A stretch of 55,821 bases of DNA from Oscillospiraceae bacterium (lineage in GTDB: Bacteria > Bacillota > Clostridia > Oscillospirales > Acutalibacteraceae), in assembly GCA_015066405.1 (NCBI GenBank), contig SVOM01000007.1, positions 1 through 55,821 of the forward strand, read 5' to 3'. The notes below the pieces were generated by a model, which saw nothing but the letters and a program-made list of their open reading frames with translations, ran no database searches and had not been told where the DNA came from. Position numbers and translations under genes: made by a program. Positions 8,144 through 15,272 of the stretch are shown piece by piece (position 1 is the stretch's first letter; each line of letters opens with the position of its first letter).

Positions 8144-8776
8144 TTAATAACCCATATTATCCTTGCAAAGTATTACCTTTATCTTGTCTTTTTGGCGTTG
8201 GAATGCCGTTGCAACAAAATTGATGCAAATGCGGTTTGCACTGCTGCAGCCCGTACCGATGCCGCCGTTTTCGACACAGCACTTACCAAGCTTTGCGCAG
8301 GGTGTATCAAGCCCTAAACGTTTGGCATTAAGCGGTGCGGCAACTGTTTTAACTCGCTTTACAGCCCCCGCCATATCTTCAACTATTTTATTTGCGCCTA
8401 TTATAAACACAATTTCTTTTGGTCCGTAACAGGTGGCGGCAACGCGGTTTGACCTGCCGTCTACATTATACAACACACCATCCTCTGTTACGGCATTTGC
8501 CGATGTGAAAAAGGCATCGCAAGAGAAGGTTTTGCGGTAAATTTCATCAGGGTCTACACCCTTGGCCGACCTATCTAAAAACTGATAATAGCCGCTTTTT
8601 AACAGCTCCATAACACCGCTATCATTAAGCGTTACCGAGCCGCCGCAGGACACAAGCGCACCCTGAGGCACTATTTCCTTTACAATATCAGCTATATCGT
8701 TTTTACTTTCGGCGTAAAAGACCGTTATGTTATTTTTTTCAAGTGCTTTTTTTACTCTTGCAATTTTCTCATTCAT
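8144..8776 (-). CDS. LUD-domain protein (LutC/YkgG-like, lactate utilisation family)
   Basis: A 210-residue protein with the LUD domain throughout: VSCGGSVTLNDSGVMELL (about 42-59), DAFFTSANAVTEDGVLYNVD (about 86-105) and NRVAATCYGPKEIVFIIGANK. The C-terminal part has several cysteines (CAKLGKCC and GTGCSSANRIC), seen in the stand-alone Clostridial subfamily. LUD proteins accompany lactate oxidation in LutABC systems, but lutA and lutB are absent here, so a direct role in lactate use is unproven. The start overlaps the mnmA stop (ATGA), so expression is coupled to mnmA. Confidence 0.85.
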   Translation of the reverse strand: MNEKIARVKKALEKNNITVFYAESKNDIADIVKEIVPQGALVSCGGSVTLNDSGVMELLKSGYYQFLDRSAKGVDPDEIYRKTFSCDAFFTSANAVTEDGVLYNVDGRSNRVAATCYGPKEIVFIIGANKIVEDMAGAVKRVKTVAAPLNAKRLGLDTPCAKLGKCCVENGGIGTGCSSANRICINFVATAFQRQKDKIKVILCKDNMGY

Positions 8777-9798
8777 ACTATTATTCCTCCACCGAGAACC
8801 TTATTGCCATCATAAAATACTGCCGATTGACCGGGCGATGGTGCCCTAACGGGAGATACAAACTCAATAACCGCAGTTTTATTTTTTTCGGGATACACAG
8901 TGCACTCGGTATCGGGCGCGCTGTAACGAAGCTTTGCAGTGCAGGCAAACGGCTTAGTCGGTATTTCGCCCGAAATTACGGAAATATCACGTATATAGAC
9001 CTTGGTTTTAAAGAGCATTTTTTCATCGGGAGAAAGCACAACCGTATTATTTTTAGCATCCTTACTTATCACAAAATGTGGACATCCAAGGGCGATTCCA
9101 AGCCCCTTTCTTTGTCCCACAGTATAGCACTGGTGCCCTGCGTTCTCGCCCAAGACCTTGCCGCCAATATCAACATACGTGCCTTTAGTAAATTTTTTGC
9201 CGTTATAGCTTTCTAAAAATGCGGCGTAATCGCCGTCTATAACAAAGCAAATGTCCTGACTCTCTTTGCCCGTTGCCGATTCAAACCCATACTGCGCGGC
9301 AATTTTTTTGACCTCATCCTTGGTTATATCGCCCAAAGGCATTAATATATGCTCCAATTTTTCTTTTGTTAAGTGCCACAGCACATAGGTTTGGTCTTTT
9401 TTGCGGTCGGCAGGGCGAATTAACTCCCCATTTTTTACTTTACAATAATGTCCCGTTGCGAGAAAATCACAACCCATTTCCATTGCTTTATCAAACAGTG
9501 CGCCGAATTTTAAGTGTATATTACACTCTATACACGGGTTGGGGGTAAGCCCCAAATCATAGTCAAGCGCAAACTTTTTTATAACCTTTTGTGAAAAAAG
9601 CTCACGCATATCAAAACAAAAGTGGGGTATGTTCAACCTTTCGCAAACGGCTTTTGCCTTTTCCGCTTCTGCCGCGTTGCCTTGCCTTTCATAAAGCCGC
9701 AAGGTAGCACCAATAACCTCATAGCCCTGTTCTAAAAGCCGAGCCGCCGCAACCGAGCTATCAACACCGCCACTCATAGCAACCATTACTTTTGGCAT
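8773..9798 (-). CDS. mnmA: tRNA-specific 2-thiouridylase MnmA
   Basis: A 341-residue enzyme that thiolates U34 in the wobble position of Lys, Glu and Gln tRNAs using ATP. The PP-loop SGGVDSS is at residues 9-15. The catalytic cysteines of the family are C89 (NPCIECN) and C184 (SQDICFV). The conserved ATGHYCK (114-120) and KDQTYVLW (134-141) segments are present, and the C-terminal beta-barrel is complete. The start has AGGAGGGG 5 bases upstream. It lies 33 bases after pyrR and overlaps the LUD gene by 4 bases, so it is the middle of a minus-strand operon. Confidence 0.96.
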   Translation of the reverse strand: MPKVMVAMSGGVDSSVAAARLLEQGYEVIGATLRLYERQGNAAEAEKAKAVCERLNIPHFCFDMRELFSQKVIKKFALDYDLGLTPNPCIECNIHLKFGALFDKAMEMGCDFLATGHYCKVKNGELIRPADRKKDQTYVLWHLTKEKLEHILMPLGDITKDEVKKIAAQYGFESATGKESQDICFVIDGDYAAFLESYNGKKFTKGTYVDIGGKVLGENAGHQCYTVGQRKGLGIALGCPHFVISKDAKNNTVVLSPDEKMLFKTKVYIRDISVISGEIPTKPFACTAKLRYSAPDTECTVYPEKNKTAVIEFVSPVRAPSPGQSAVFYDGNKVLGGGIIV

Positions 9799-9831
9799 AT
9801 TACCCCTCCTTATTTAATCTTGTTTTACCTT

Positions 9832-10365
9832 TTACCCCTCGTATAACTCTGCCGATAGAATATTATCGTACGGCGGGATGTTTACATTTATTATTTCGCT
9901 TTTGGATGTTGGTACATTTTTGCCGACATAGTCGCCGCGAATCGGCAACTCTCTATGCCCGCGGTCTATCAGCACCGCCAACTGCACCGATGCGGGACGG
10001 GCCGCCTCGATAACCGCCTCGAGTGCCGCGCGCACCGTTCTGCCCGTATGCAAAACGTCATCAACCAATATTACGGTTTTGTTTGTTATATCAAAATCTA
10101 TTTCAACGCTCGGCATACCATGCTCGGTTAGCGGTGCCGCCATATCATCGCGATGAAGCGAAATATCTACACTGCCAACAGGTATTTTTTTATTTTCAAT
10201 TACCCTGATATTATCGGCTATCATCTGAGCTAACGGCACGCCGCGGCGTTTTATGCCAATAAGACATATATTTTCTACACCGCTGTTTTTTTCGATTATC
10301 TCGTGAGATATTCTTTTAAGTGCGCGCGATACCGCCGCTTCATCCATTAAAAGTGCTTTAAACAT
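9832..10365 (-). CDS. pyrR: Bifunctional pyr operon regulator / uracil phosphoribosyltransferase PyrR
   Basis: A 177-residue type I phosphoribosyltransferase. The PRPP loop VILVDDVLHTGRT is at residues 98-110. The N terminus (MDEAAVSRALKRISHEIIE) and the RRGVPLA segment match PyrR, which binds pyr mRNA leaders when UMP is high and also makes UMP from uracil and PRPP. No other pyr gene or PyrR-type attenuator is visible here, so it acts at a distance. It is first in a cluster with mnmA, the LUD gene and dac. The start has GGAAAG close upstream. Confidence 0.95.
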   Translation of the reverse strand: MFKALLMDEAAVSRALKRISHEIIEKNSGVENICLIGIKRRGVPLAQMIADNIRVIENKKIPVGSVDISLHRDDMAAPLTEHGMPSVEIDFDITNKTVILVDDVLHTGRTVRAALEAVIEAARPASVQLAVLIDRGHRELPIRGDYVGKNVPTSKSEIINVNIPPYDNILSAELYEG

Positions 10366-10786
10366 ACTTTCCTTACACCAACTTTACGCCTTTTTACATA
10401 TTTTTCTTGTAACGGCATATTATATAATGTACAACCCATTTATAGTTAGGTTGCAAAGTAATCTTACCACAAAATATGCTATCTGTAAACAAAGTTTTTG
10501 GAAAATATAGTGTTTTTTGCTTATTTCCCGCCCTTTTTCGCCCCTTTTAGACGAGGGGTGACTTTAACTTTCGGCTTTTTCTACAAACAAAAACCCATTT
10601 TTTACCATTATTTCCGTAAACAAATGGTTACAAACCTGTAATTATTTCGTAATTTAGTAATATTTTGTGCAAAATAAACAATTTGAGCATTTTTGTTTTG
10701 TTTGACATTTAGTGATTTACAATATATAATGGCAAGGTCCTCAAAAATGACCGATTATATCGGCAACATCGAAAAGGAGTTATTGA
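10366..10786. other. 421-base divergent intergenic region
   Basis: AT-rich gap between pyrR (-) and the 3D-domain gene (+). It holds the plus promoter at 10702-10730 and, on the minus strand, a TATAAT hexamer at 10424-10419 that could be the pyrR -10, but no good -35 at 16-18 bases. A small CCCCT / AGGGG hairpin lies near 10541-10557 and an imperfect CCATT / AATGG pair near 10600-10627. No open frame of note, tRNA or recognisable riboswitch was found. Confidence 0.5.
10702..10730 (+). promoter_or_regulatory. Consensus sigma-A promoter of the 3D-domain gene
   Basis: Perfect TTGACA (10702-10707), 17-base spacer, perfect TATAAT (10725-10730). It is followed by a leader of about 50 bases with the small palindrome CCGATTATATCGG and AAGGAG. 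Confidence 0.9.
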
Positions 10787-11860
10787 ATGTTAGAAAGAAT
10801 AAAAAATCTACGCGAATCTTTTTCTCTCGCAGATAAATCAAGAGTATTCGGCATAGCTTATATGGTTATGGCTTTGCTTGCGGTTCTACTTTTTCTTATG
10901 TTTTCATTAAATAGGGTAACCGTTAATGACGGTAACACTACACAGAATTTTTTAACCTTTAAAACCGAAGCGGCCGAGCTATTAAAAATTGCTAAGCTTG
11001 ACTCAAAAAATTATAAGTTAACCGAGTTTGATGCTAACGGCAAGCAAATCAATCTATCGGTTGCATACACCTTCCCTTCATACGTTACTGTGGGCGATAC
11101 CACACACTATGTAGATTTATGTAAGGGCGAAACGGTAGCCGATGCTATCGCACTTGCAGGTATCACACTTGATGAACACGACGTGGTTAGTTTATCACTT
11201 GATACCGTTTTAAATGATACAACCTATATTGATGTTACCGACATCAATTATGTTACCGAAGTTATCTCTCAAAAAATCCCCTACACATCAAAAAAGGTTT
11301 ACTCGCAAAAGTTATCAACCACCAAGGTAACAACCAAGGGTGTTGAAGGACAAAAAGAGGTTACCAAGGTTACAAAGCTTGTTAACGGCGTTGTGAGCAG
11401 CACCGAAATTGTTGGGGAAAACATCGTAAAACCCGCAGTACAAGAGGTTATAACCGTTGGCACAAAGAAACCCGCTGTTACCACCTCCTCAAAGGTTAAC
11501 TGCATTTCGGAATTAAAGCCATCAAAACCCATTGAGCTTGATAAAAACGGTAACCCCGTAAACTATGTTAAAAAGGTTACGGTACAGGCAACCGCTTATA
11601 CCGAGTCTAACCGTTGGCATTCGGCATCCGGTGTATATTTAAAGCCCGGCCACGTTGCCATTAACACAAATCTTTATAAGTACGGAACAAAGTTCTACAT
11701 TAAGTCATCTGACGGCAGTTACATCTACGGATATGCCGTTGCGGCTGACACGGGCGGATTTGTAAACTCCCGCCCCACAAACTTTGACCTTTTCTTTAAC
11801 ACCGAAGCTGAGTGCAGAAAGTTCGGCAGAAGAAATATTGAAGTTTGGGTTCTCGAATAA
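10787..11860 (+). CDS. Membrane-anchored DUF348/G5/3D-domain cell-wall protein (YabE/Rpf-like)
   Basis: A 357-residue protein with a cytoplasmic start, one membrane helix (about 24-42), a DUF348-type beta domain (about 85-135, VADAIALAGITLDEHD), a G5 domain (about 160-225, beginning EVISQKIPYTSKKV) and a C-terminal 3D domain (about 262-357). The 3D domain has the diagnostic ATAYTES, AADTGGF and FDLFF stretches with conserved Asp residues of a double-psi barrel. Such proteins are peptidoglycan-active murein hydrolases or resuscitation-factor relatives. It has a consensus promoter, so it is likely well expressed, and is monocistronic. Confidence 0.9.
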   Translation: MLERIKNLRESFSLADKSRVFGIAYMVMALLAVLLFLMFSLNRVTVNDGNTTQNFLTFKTEAAELLKIAKLDSKNYKLTEFDANGKQINLSVAYTFPSYVTVGDTTHYVDLCKGETVADAIALAGITLDEHDVVSLSLDTVLNDTTYIDVTDINYVTEVISQKIPYTSKKVYSQKLSTTKVTTKGVEGQKEVTKVTKLVNGVVSSTEIVGENIVKPAVQEVITVGTKKPAVTTSSKVNCISELKPSKPIELDKNGNPVNYVKKVTVQATAYTESNRWHSASGVYLKPGHVAINTNLYKYGTKFYIKSSDGSYIYGYAVAADTGGFVNSRPTNFDLFFNTEAECRKFGRRNIEVWVLE

Positions 11861-11862
11861 TA

Positions 11863-11888
11863 AAAAACCGCTCTACCCAGCGGTTTTT
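11863..11888. terminator. Bidirectional terminator
   Basis: AAAAACCGCT / AGCGGTTTTT between the 3D-domain gene and the convergent lipoprotein gene; it includes the lipoprotein's last codons and stop. Confidence 0.85.
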
Positions 11889-12361
11889 ATTTTTGCATCA
11901 AATATTTCAATTTCAATATTTTCTCCCGTTATTTTAAGCGGTATGCCGCTCTCGGCAAAAACCATTTCATACTCTATATCGGCGTGGGTGCCTTTAATCA
12001 CATACTGTTCGCTTCCCTTTTCGGCTTCTTTATTTTTTGCTTCTTTAAGGCAACCGAGCAAAAAATACGGAGCCCCTGCCGCACGGGATAAATCAACGGG
12101 ATATTTTATGTCTTTAAACTCGGCATAAGCGTCTTTCTCGCTTATCACAACCTTAGCCCCCGATAAAAGCTCGGGCTCGGTAACTGTGAGCACTGTGTCG
12201 CCTCCCTTTTCGGCAACAACCACACAAGAGTATTCTTTATTGTAATAAAAAATGTGCGCGGCAAAAGATATTCCATCAGTAACGGGTGTTACCTTTGGCT
12301 TACTGCACGCGCACAAAAAAACTAAACACAATGGAAATATTAAAATTTTAAATTTACGCAC
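11873..12361 (-). CDS. Small lipoprotein of unknown function
   Basis: A 162-residue predicted lipoprotein: MRKFKILIFPLCLVFLCAC with lipobox F-L-C-A-C near residue 19, then a mostly beta-strand soluble domain with CVVVAEKGGDTVLTVTEPEL and KITGENIEIEIFDAKI. This LolA-like beta pattern resembles the outer-surface lipoproteins common in Clostridia, but I cannot name a family. I chose the GTG at 12361 since AAGGG lies 10 bases upstream; a TTG at 12379 gives a longer form whose N terminus would delay the signal peptide. It follows nnrD closely, in an operon with nnrD and a membrane protein. Confidence 0.7.
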   Translation of the reverse strand: MRKFKILIFPLCLVFLCACSKPKVTPVTDGISFAAHIFYYNKEYSCVVVAEKGGDTVLTVTEPELLSGAKVVISEKDAYAEFKDIKYPVDLSRAAGAPYFLLGCLKEAKNKEAEKGSEQYVIKGTHADIEYEMVFAESGIPLKITGENIEIEIFDAKIKTAG

Positions 12362-12368
12362 AAGACCG

Positions 12369-13211
12369 CTACCCTTCAAGTGTTTTAAACACGCAAGGTA
12401 ACTCCTCTATAATATCGCTTGGTGTAAGCGATGTTTCCGAAAGCCTTTCCGCCGCACTGTCGCCCGCCGCGCCATGCACATAAACAGCAGTTTTAACGGC
12501 TGTAAAAATATCGGTATTATAAGCGAGCAGTGCCGCCATAATGCCCGAAAGCACATCGCCGCTGCCACCCGTTGCCATACCCGCGTTGCCCGTTGGGTTT
12601 ACGTATGTTTTTCCATCGGGGGCGGCAACAACCGTTCCGCTACCCTTTAAAACAAGATACACGCCGTATTCTTTTGCAAAATCGGTGGCGGTTTTTAGTC
12701 TGTCATTATTTATTTCTCGAACACTTTTACCGCAAAGGCGCGACATCTCAAGCGGATGCGGAGTTAAGATAATAGGAGTTTTTGCCTGTTTTAATATATC
12801 TATGCTTTGTGCTAATAAATTTATGCCGTCAGCATCGATAACTACGGGGCAATTTGCATTTTTAACTATTAAATTAAGCTTTTTAAGACTTCTTTTTTGG
12901 GTGCCCACACCGCAACCAAAAAGTATACTGTCGGCACCCTTTATTTGTTTTAAAAGCGGCTTTTTAAAGCATATACCAAGCGGAATAAATATAGCCTCCG
13001 GCACGGCCACGGTGCAAATGCCGTAAATGTTTTTTTCTACCGCCGCTATGAGTTTTCCAACCCCACTTTTAAGCGCGGCCCGAAATGACAGTATCGCGGC
13101 ACCCGCCATTCCAAAGCTTCCGCAAACAAGCAAAGACGAGCCGAAACTGCCTTTATGGGCGTTTTTGTCCCTTTTGGCAATTTTAGGGCTTTCCGATATA
13201 TCGTTTTTCAT
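12369..13211 (-). CDS. nnrD: ADP-dependent NAD(P)H-hydrate dehydratase
   Basis: A 280-residue ribokinase-like enzyme (YjeF C-terminal domain) that repairs hydrated NADH/NADPH by ADP-dependent dehydration. Seen are HKGSFGSSLLVCGSFGMAGA (about 19-38), DADGINLLA (about 130-138), ILTPHPLEMSRL (about 152-163) and the nucleotide/catalytic loop TGNAGMATGGSGDVLSG (about 213-229). The usual N-terminal epimerase (NnrE) domain is absent, so the epimerase must be elsewhere or missing. The gene directly follows a small membrane protein (1-base gap) and precedes a lipoprotein. Confidence 0.93.
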   Translation of the reverse strand: MKNDISESPKIAKRDKNAHKGSFGSSLLVCGSFGMAGAAILSFRAALKSGVGKLIAAVEKNIYGICTVAVPEAIFIPLGICFKKPLLKQIKGADSILFGCGVGTQKRSLKKLNLIVKNANCPVVIDADGINLLAQSIDILKQAKTPIILTPHPLEMSRLCGKSVREINNDRLKTATDFAKEYGVYLVLKGSGTVVAAPDGKTYVNPTGNAGMATGGSGDVLSGIMAALLAYNTDIFTAVKTAVYVHGAAGDSAAERLSETSLTPSDIIEELPCVFKTLEG

Positions 13212-13212
13212 A

Positions 13213-13716
13213 TCAGTTAAATATCTCTTTCGCTGTCATTTTTGGTGAGCCGAGCTTTATTGCCTCCACCATTTTTTCGTTTGGTGCCATCATAATAAGC
13301 GATTTTTTGCCGTTTTTAGATATGAGCACCCAGTATGCGTTGCTGTCGTCCTTATTGCAACAAACAAATTTTTCGGTAGCATCGGTAACAGGCGGTGTTG
13401 CCCCCACCTTTTCGGTGCGGAGAATATCCTTGCCCTCAAAGGAAATTATCCTTTTGCGAGTGCTTTTGGACATAATTTTATCAACATCTATTACCGTGTT
13501 GGTTACGATATATTCATATTCGATGGAAAACATACTAAGCAGCTTTCCTGTGCCGTAAAAAACGGCAACGATAAACAAAATAAACAACGGGTACTGCCCC
13601 GACATTAAGAAAAGAATTACGCTGACAACCACCGCCACTATAAATATAACCGCCATAAGCGCGTATTCTGCAGGGCTTTTTTTGATTTTTAACAACTGTT
13701 CTTTAAAAACGTCCAT
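13213..13716 (-). CDS. Small membrane protein of unknown function
   Basis: A 167-residue protein with two adjacent membrane helices (about 18-58) after a short basic N terminus, then a soluble PH-like beta domain (EYEYIVTNTVIDVDKIM, KRIISFEGKDILR, YWVLISKNGKKSLIMMAPNE). The layout resembles DUF6106-type proteins of Clostridia; no function is known to me. ATG with AGGAG 8 bases upstream. It is first in an operon with nnrD and a lipoprotein, expressed from the promoter that shares its -35 with the divergent PqqD-like gene. Confidence 0.7.
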   Translation of the reverse strand: MDVFKEQLLKIKKSPAEYALMAVIFIVAVVVSVILFLMSGQYPLFILFIVAVFYGTGKLLSMFSIEYEYIVTNTVIDVDKIMSKSTRKRIISFEGKDILRTEKVGATPPVTDATEKFVCCNKDDSNAYWVLISKNGKKSLIMMAPNEKMVEAIKLGSPKMTAKEIFN

Positions 13717-13755
13717 ATTTTTTCTCCTGATATTTTTCTGCTAATATTTTTATAC

Positions 13756-13785
13756 ATTATACAACATTTTACCCGACACTTGCAA
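13756..13785 (-). promoter_or_regulatory. Promoter of the membrane protein-nnrD-lipoprotein operon
   Basis: Minus strand: TTGCAA (13785-13780), 18-base spacer, TATAAT (13761-13756). The -35 hexamer is self-complementary and is the same six bases used by the plus-strand promoter. Confidence 0.75.
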
Positions 13786-13808
13786 TATTTTTAAAAATAT
13801 TATATAAT
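13780..13808 (+). promoter_or_regulatory. Promoter of the stand-alone PqqD-like gene
   Basis: TTGCAA (13780-13785), 17-base spacer, TATAAT (13803-13808). It shares its -35 with the divergent minus-strand promoter, so RNA polymerase can occupy only one at a time. Confidence 0.75.
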
Positions 13809-13843
13809 CATTATTACAAAATGATGTAAAAGGAAATGAAAAA

Positions 13844-14104
13844 ATGAAAATTCGTGATACCTATATTTTAAGAAGCGTTGCGGGCGAAAACCTCGTGGTT
13901 GCCGTTGGCGCAAATGTTAATTTTAACTCGGTTATGACACTAAACGAAACGGGTAAATTTTTGTGGGAAAAATTAACCGCCGACACGACAAAGGAAGCAC
14001 TGATAGATGCACTTTTATCTGAATATGATGTGGACAAGGAAACCGCCGAACGCGATGTTTCCGCCTTTATAGAAAAGCTAAAAATAAACAATATTTTAGA
14101 GTAA
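13844..14104 (+). CDS. Stand-alone PqqD-like (RRE-fold) protein
   Basis: An 86-residue PqqD-family protein: YILRSVAGENLVVAVG, then the core MTLNETGKFLWEKLTADTTK (31-50) and a helical end KETAERDVSAFIEKLK with NNILE. These positions match the PqqD wing and helices that bind leader peptides. It is monocistronic with a good promoter, AAAGGAA upstream of ATG 13844, and a strong terminator. No precursor peptide or radical SAM gene is within several kb, so it may act on a distant partner or have a different role. A second PqqD-like gene is at 992-1333. Confidence 0.8.
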   Translation: MKIRDTYILRSVAGENLVVAVGANVNFNSVMTLNETGKFLWEKLTADTTKEALIDALLSEYDVDKETAERDVSAFIEKLKINNILE

Positions 14105-14136
14105 AAAAACCGAGTGAATTTTCACTCGGTTTTTTC
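14104..14136. terminator. Bidirectional terminator
   Basis: ACCGAGTGAA / TTCACTCGGT with A and T runs and a 2-base loop between convergent genes. Confidence 0.9.
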
Positions 14137-14141
14137 TTATT

Positions 14142-15122
14142 CTATCCTAAAATTACGATACCCGCAATAGCAAGCGCGATACACACATAATGTTTCCACG
14201 ATAACTTTTCTTTAAGAAAGATTCTGCTCCAAAGAATTGAAATTGCGCAATAAGCCGATATGATTACCATGCCAACGGAAAAATCACTGAACATTACTGC
14301 CATATAAAAAACCTGTCCTACAGTTTCACAAAGGCCGCCGTACATCAAATATTTGTTTCCCTTGAACACGGTATCCTTCTTGACGAATTTAAGCCAGATA
14401 AATGCGAATACGGCAAGTAGGAAGAAGGTTAATTCAAAAGCCGCGTTTGCCGCATAGTCGCTCATTTCTATTCCCGTTTTTTCTATAAACGCATCCGAGA
14501 AAAGATACTCATCTCCAACCGTGCCGAGCGCATCTATTATAAGATACGAAATCGGCAGTAAAAATGCGAGAATGCTTTTTGTGTATTTGCGATTTGCCTT
14601 TTCTTGCCTTGCTTTTTTAACCTCTTCATCCTCGCGTTGCTCAACAAAGCCTAACGCCACGATACCAACCGTTATCATAACAATACCTACTATTGTAAGC
14701 GGGGTTATATCTTCGGTTGAAACAAGGCCAAACACAAGGCACAAAAGGAATGCCAACGCGCCCGAAGAATTACAAATCGGCGAGGAAATAGAGAGCTCTA
14801 TATAACGCAGACCTATGTAGCCGAGCACCATTGCCAAAATATATAAAGCCGCTATCGGTAAATACCTGACAAAATCTATGAATTTAAAATCGGTATAAAA
14901 TAGGCTTGCAACTATCTTATTAACATTATCAACGCCAACCGTGTTATCTATTATAGCACCGCCGATAAGCGTTATAAAAAAGTGGATGCCCATTATAAGA
15001 CCTACGGCAAAAACAACCTTCCAATGACTGTTTTTGTCGTTTTCTCTTGTTCCCATTTTAGAAAATAAATCGGAACCGCTCCAACAAAGAAGGGCTAAAA
15101 TTGATAACCAAAACCAAATCAT
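14142..15122 (-). CDS. EamA-family (DMT) transporter
   Basis: A 326-residue inner-membrane protein with about ten hydrophobic segments in two EamA halves: GYIGLRYIELSISSPICNSS near the end of the first half and ISAYCAISILWSRIFLKEKL near the end of the second, each followed by a final helix. A charged cytoplasmic loop (VEQREDEEVKKARQEKANRK) joins the halves. These transporters export or import small metabolites such as amino acids, nucleotides or sugars; no substrate can be read. ATG 15122 has AAGGGAG 8 bases upstream; a longer in-frame extension to 15200 crosses the promoter and is not used. Confidence 0.85.
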   Translation of the reverse strand: MIWFWLSILALLCWSGSDLFSKMGTRENDKNSHWKVVFAVGLIMGIHFFITLIGGAIIDNTVGVDNVNKIVASLFYTDFKFIDFVRYLPIAALYILAMVLGYIGLRYIELSISSPICNSSGALAFLLCLVFGLVSTEDITPLTIVGIVMITVGIVALGFVEQREDEEVKKARQEKANRKYTKSILAFLLPISYLIIDALGTVGDEYLFSDAFIEKTGIEMSDYAANAAFELTFFLLAVFAFIWLKFVKKDTVFKGNKYLMYGGLCETVGQVFYMAVMFSDFSVGMVIISAYCAISILWSRIFLKEKLSWKHYVCIALAIAGIVILG

Positions 15123-15153
15123 AATTATTGCTCCCTTAAAAAAATTACAGTTA

Positions 15154-15182
15154 ATATTATCAAAAAAGTAGAAATTTGTCAA
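15154..15182 (-). promoter_or_regulatory. Promoter of the EamA gene
   Basis: Minus strand TTGACA (15182-15177), 17-base spacer, TAATAT (15159-15154). Confidence 0.75.
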
Positions 15183-15208
15183 TATTTTCTTATGGTGCAA
15201 GTTAATTG

Positions 15209-15237
15209 TTGATATTTATATAATTAATTAGTATAAT
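15209..15237 (+). promoter_or_regulatory. Promoter of the murD operon
   Basis: TTGATA (15209-15214), 17-base spacer, TATAAT (15232-15237), 35 bases upstream of the TTG start of murD. Confidence 0.75.
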
Positions 15238-15272
15238 ATAATAAATAAGTATGTTCTCTTGGAGGGGTTAAC

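Noticed and set aside
10366-10440. PyrR-type attenuator in the pyrR leader
   Set aside because: The leader is short and lacks an anti-antiterminator or terminator pair; PyrR loops belong to other pyr mRNAs.
10731-10786. c-di-AMP (ydaO-type) riboswitch before the 3D-domain gene
   Set aside because: Wall hydrolase genes often have one, but this leader is only about 50 bases and too short to hold it.
12541-13026. 161-residue plus frame opposite nnrD
   Set aside because: Shadow of a well-conserved enzyme; low-complexity composition.
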